Shown here piece after piece: positions 63,390-64,000 of a DNA stretch of 64,000 nt. The first letter of the stretch is position 1; the number at the start of each line of letters is the position of its first letter. Below the pieces are notes generated by a model. It saw only the letters and a list, made by a program, of their open reading frames with translations. It was not told where the DNA came from and did not search any database. Source of the DNA: Chengkuizengella axinellae (GTDB taxonomy: Bacteria; Bacillota; Bacilli; Paenibacillales; KCTC-33759). The DNA lies in NCBI RefSeq assembly GCF_030730905.1, contig NZ_JAVAMP010000017.1, positions 1 through 64,000 of the forward strand. Reading direction: 5' to 3'. The translations under genes and the position numbers were made by a program.

Positions 63390-64000
63390 CTACATTTTTC
63401 TTTTCAGTGGTTCGTACCCCAAATGGTGAAATGAGTCTGCTAACACCTCATAACCTTTGGAGTTCGGATGAACTTGATCAGAAAACAAGTACTGCTCCTC
63501 ATATCCAATGTAAGCTTGATAGGCATTTGCAACACGTATATTTCCTTTATTGAATCGTTGTATCATATTATTGAATCTGTTGACTACAAATTGAGCATCT
63601 AACATTTGAGGTTTGGGATTGTAAAGGTTGGTCATATGAATCATACAATCATCTAATTCATCGTTTTTCAGCTCTTTGATCGTGGTGATGATTTCTCTCA
63701 TATTGTGTTTGAAGTTTTTTAGTGCGTTAATCATATGTTTAATCTCTTGATCTGTAAAATAAACCTCGGCAGCCCGCAGTAAATCATTACCGCCCACCGT
63801 AATTGTAATAATATCTGCCTCCTTCAATTCTTCTTGCATAGAAGAATCCAACGTGATTAGCTCCAACACATCTTGTGAGGTAGCTCCTGAAACACCAGCA
63901 TTTATAAAGTGAATATGTTTGTCTAAGCTTTGTTCAAGCAATCTGTGGTACCTGCTAGCAAACCCTCGGTTCATTGGTGCACCTACACCAACTGTTAATG
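63390..64000 (-). CDS. SGNH/GDSL-family hydrolase (5' end beyond window)
   Basis: At least 203 residues remain, cut by the right edge. The edge reads (S)LTVGVGAPMNRGFASRY, consistent with the block I GDSLT motif; block II-III residues appear in NAGVSGATS and TVGGNDLL; the catalytic Asp and His are in FSDQVHPNSKGYEV. It is probably a lipase, esterase or lysophospholipase-like enzyme. The open frame continues upstream of the first internal ATG, so the true start lies to the right. It ends with TAG. Confidence 0.88.
   Translation of the reverse strand, partial: LTVGVGAPMNRGFASRYHRLLEQSLDKHIHFINAGVSGATSQDVLELITLDSSMQEELKEADIITITVGGNDLLRAAEVYFTDQEIKHMINALKNFKHNMREIITTIKELKNDELDDCMIHMTNLYNPKPQMLDAQFVVNRFNNMIQRFNKGNIRVANAYQAYIGYEEQYLFSDQVHPNSKGYEVLADSFHHLGYEPLKRKM

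Overview
The window is AT-rich chromosomal DNA of an endospore-forming member of the Bacillota. The likely home is the Bacillales, with a Paenibacillaceae-like flavour. The evidence is two GerA/GerB/GerC germination receptor operons, an SspH spore protein, a Ku/LigD repair cluster, CIRCE-controlled groESL, AGGAGG ribosome sites before most genes, and the conserved order thiL-tsaE-tsaB-rimI-tsaD ... moaC-tatA-tatC-groES-groEL known from Bacillus subtilis. The genus cannot be fixed from the sequence alone.

Layout. (1) 1-3.6 kb: end of a tailed-phage remnant abutting the groEL terminator. A tail protein I gene lacks its 5' part, and the long tail-fibre gene is interrupted by an in-frame TAG, after which the same frame stays open for 247 codons to the window edge. 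(2) 3.8-23.3 kb: housekeeping block with groEL-groES, tatC-tatA, molybdenum cofactor genes, 5-formyl-THF cyclo-ligase, a secreted EEP-family phosphodiesterase, an ABC-F protein, a thioredoxin-reductase-like/MerR divergent pair, a large membrane protein of the alkaline-phosphatase fold, and the tsaD-rimI-tsaB-tsaE-thiL operon. A cluster of DnaA boxes lies beside tsaD, as is known for the gcp (tsaD) locus of B. subtilis. (3) 23.5-33.6 kb: spore block with SspH, Ku, ligase and polymerase halves of LigD as separate genes, a ger operon (A-C-D-B), then an M23 peptidase plus bactofilin pair. (4) 33.6-40.6 kb: reactive-sulfur island with a CstR-type repressor, carbonic anhydrase and SulP transporter, and a minus-strand operon of DsrE, rhodaneses, TusA, glutaredoxin and a rhodanese-persulfide dioxygenase fusion. 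CsoR/CstR-type operator palindromes sit at its promoters. (5) 40.7-53.6 kb: a second ger operon (B-A-C), a secreted thermolysin-family protease behind a consensus sigma-A promoter and long leader, a TVP38-family membrane protein, ilvD, a second M23 plus bactofilin pair, small membrane proteins and a polysaccharide deacetylase. (6) 53.6-62.9 kb: a complete beta-oxidation set on the minus strand (etfB-etfA-lcfA-fadN-fadA-fadE). (7) The right edge cuts an SGNH/GDSL hydrolase.

How the genes fit together. Regions 3 and 5 join DNA protection and repair in spores (SspH, Ku/LigD) with germinant sensing (two receptors) and wall remodelling (two peptidase-bactofilin pairs, deacetylase, protease). Region 4 reads as a self-contained persulfide sensing and detoxification system. 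The most unusual items are the amber-interrupted tail fibre, the two paralogous M23-bactofilin modules each next to a germination operon region, the DnaA-box cluster, a 50-residue Cys-rich protein not previously called here, and several palindromic or tandem repeat elements of unknown role. No tRNA, rRNA, CRISPR array or intact transposase was seen.
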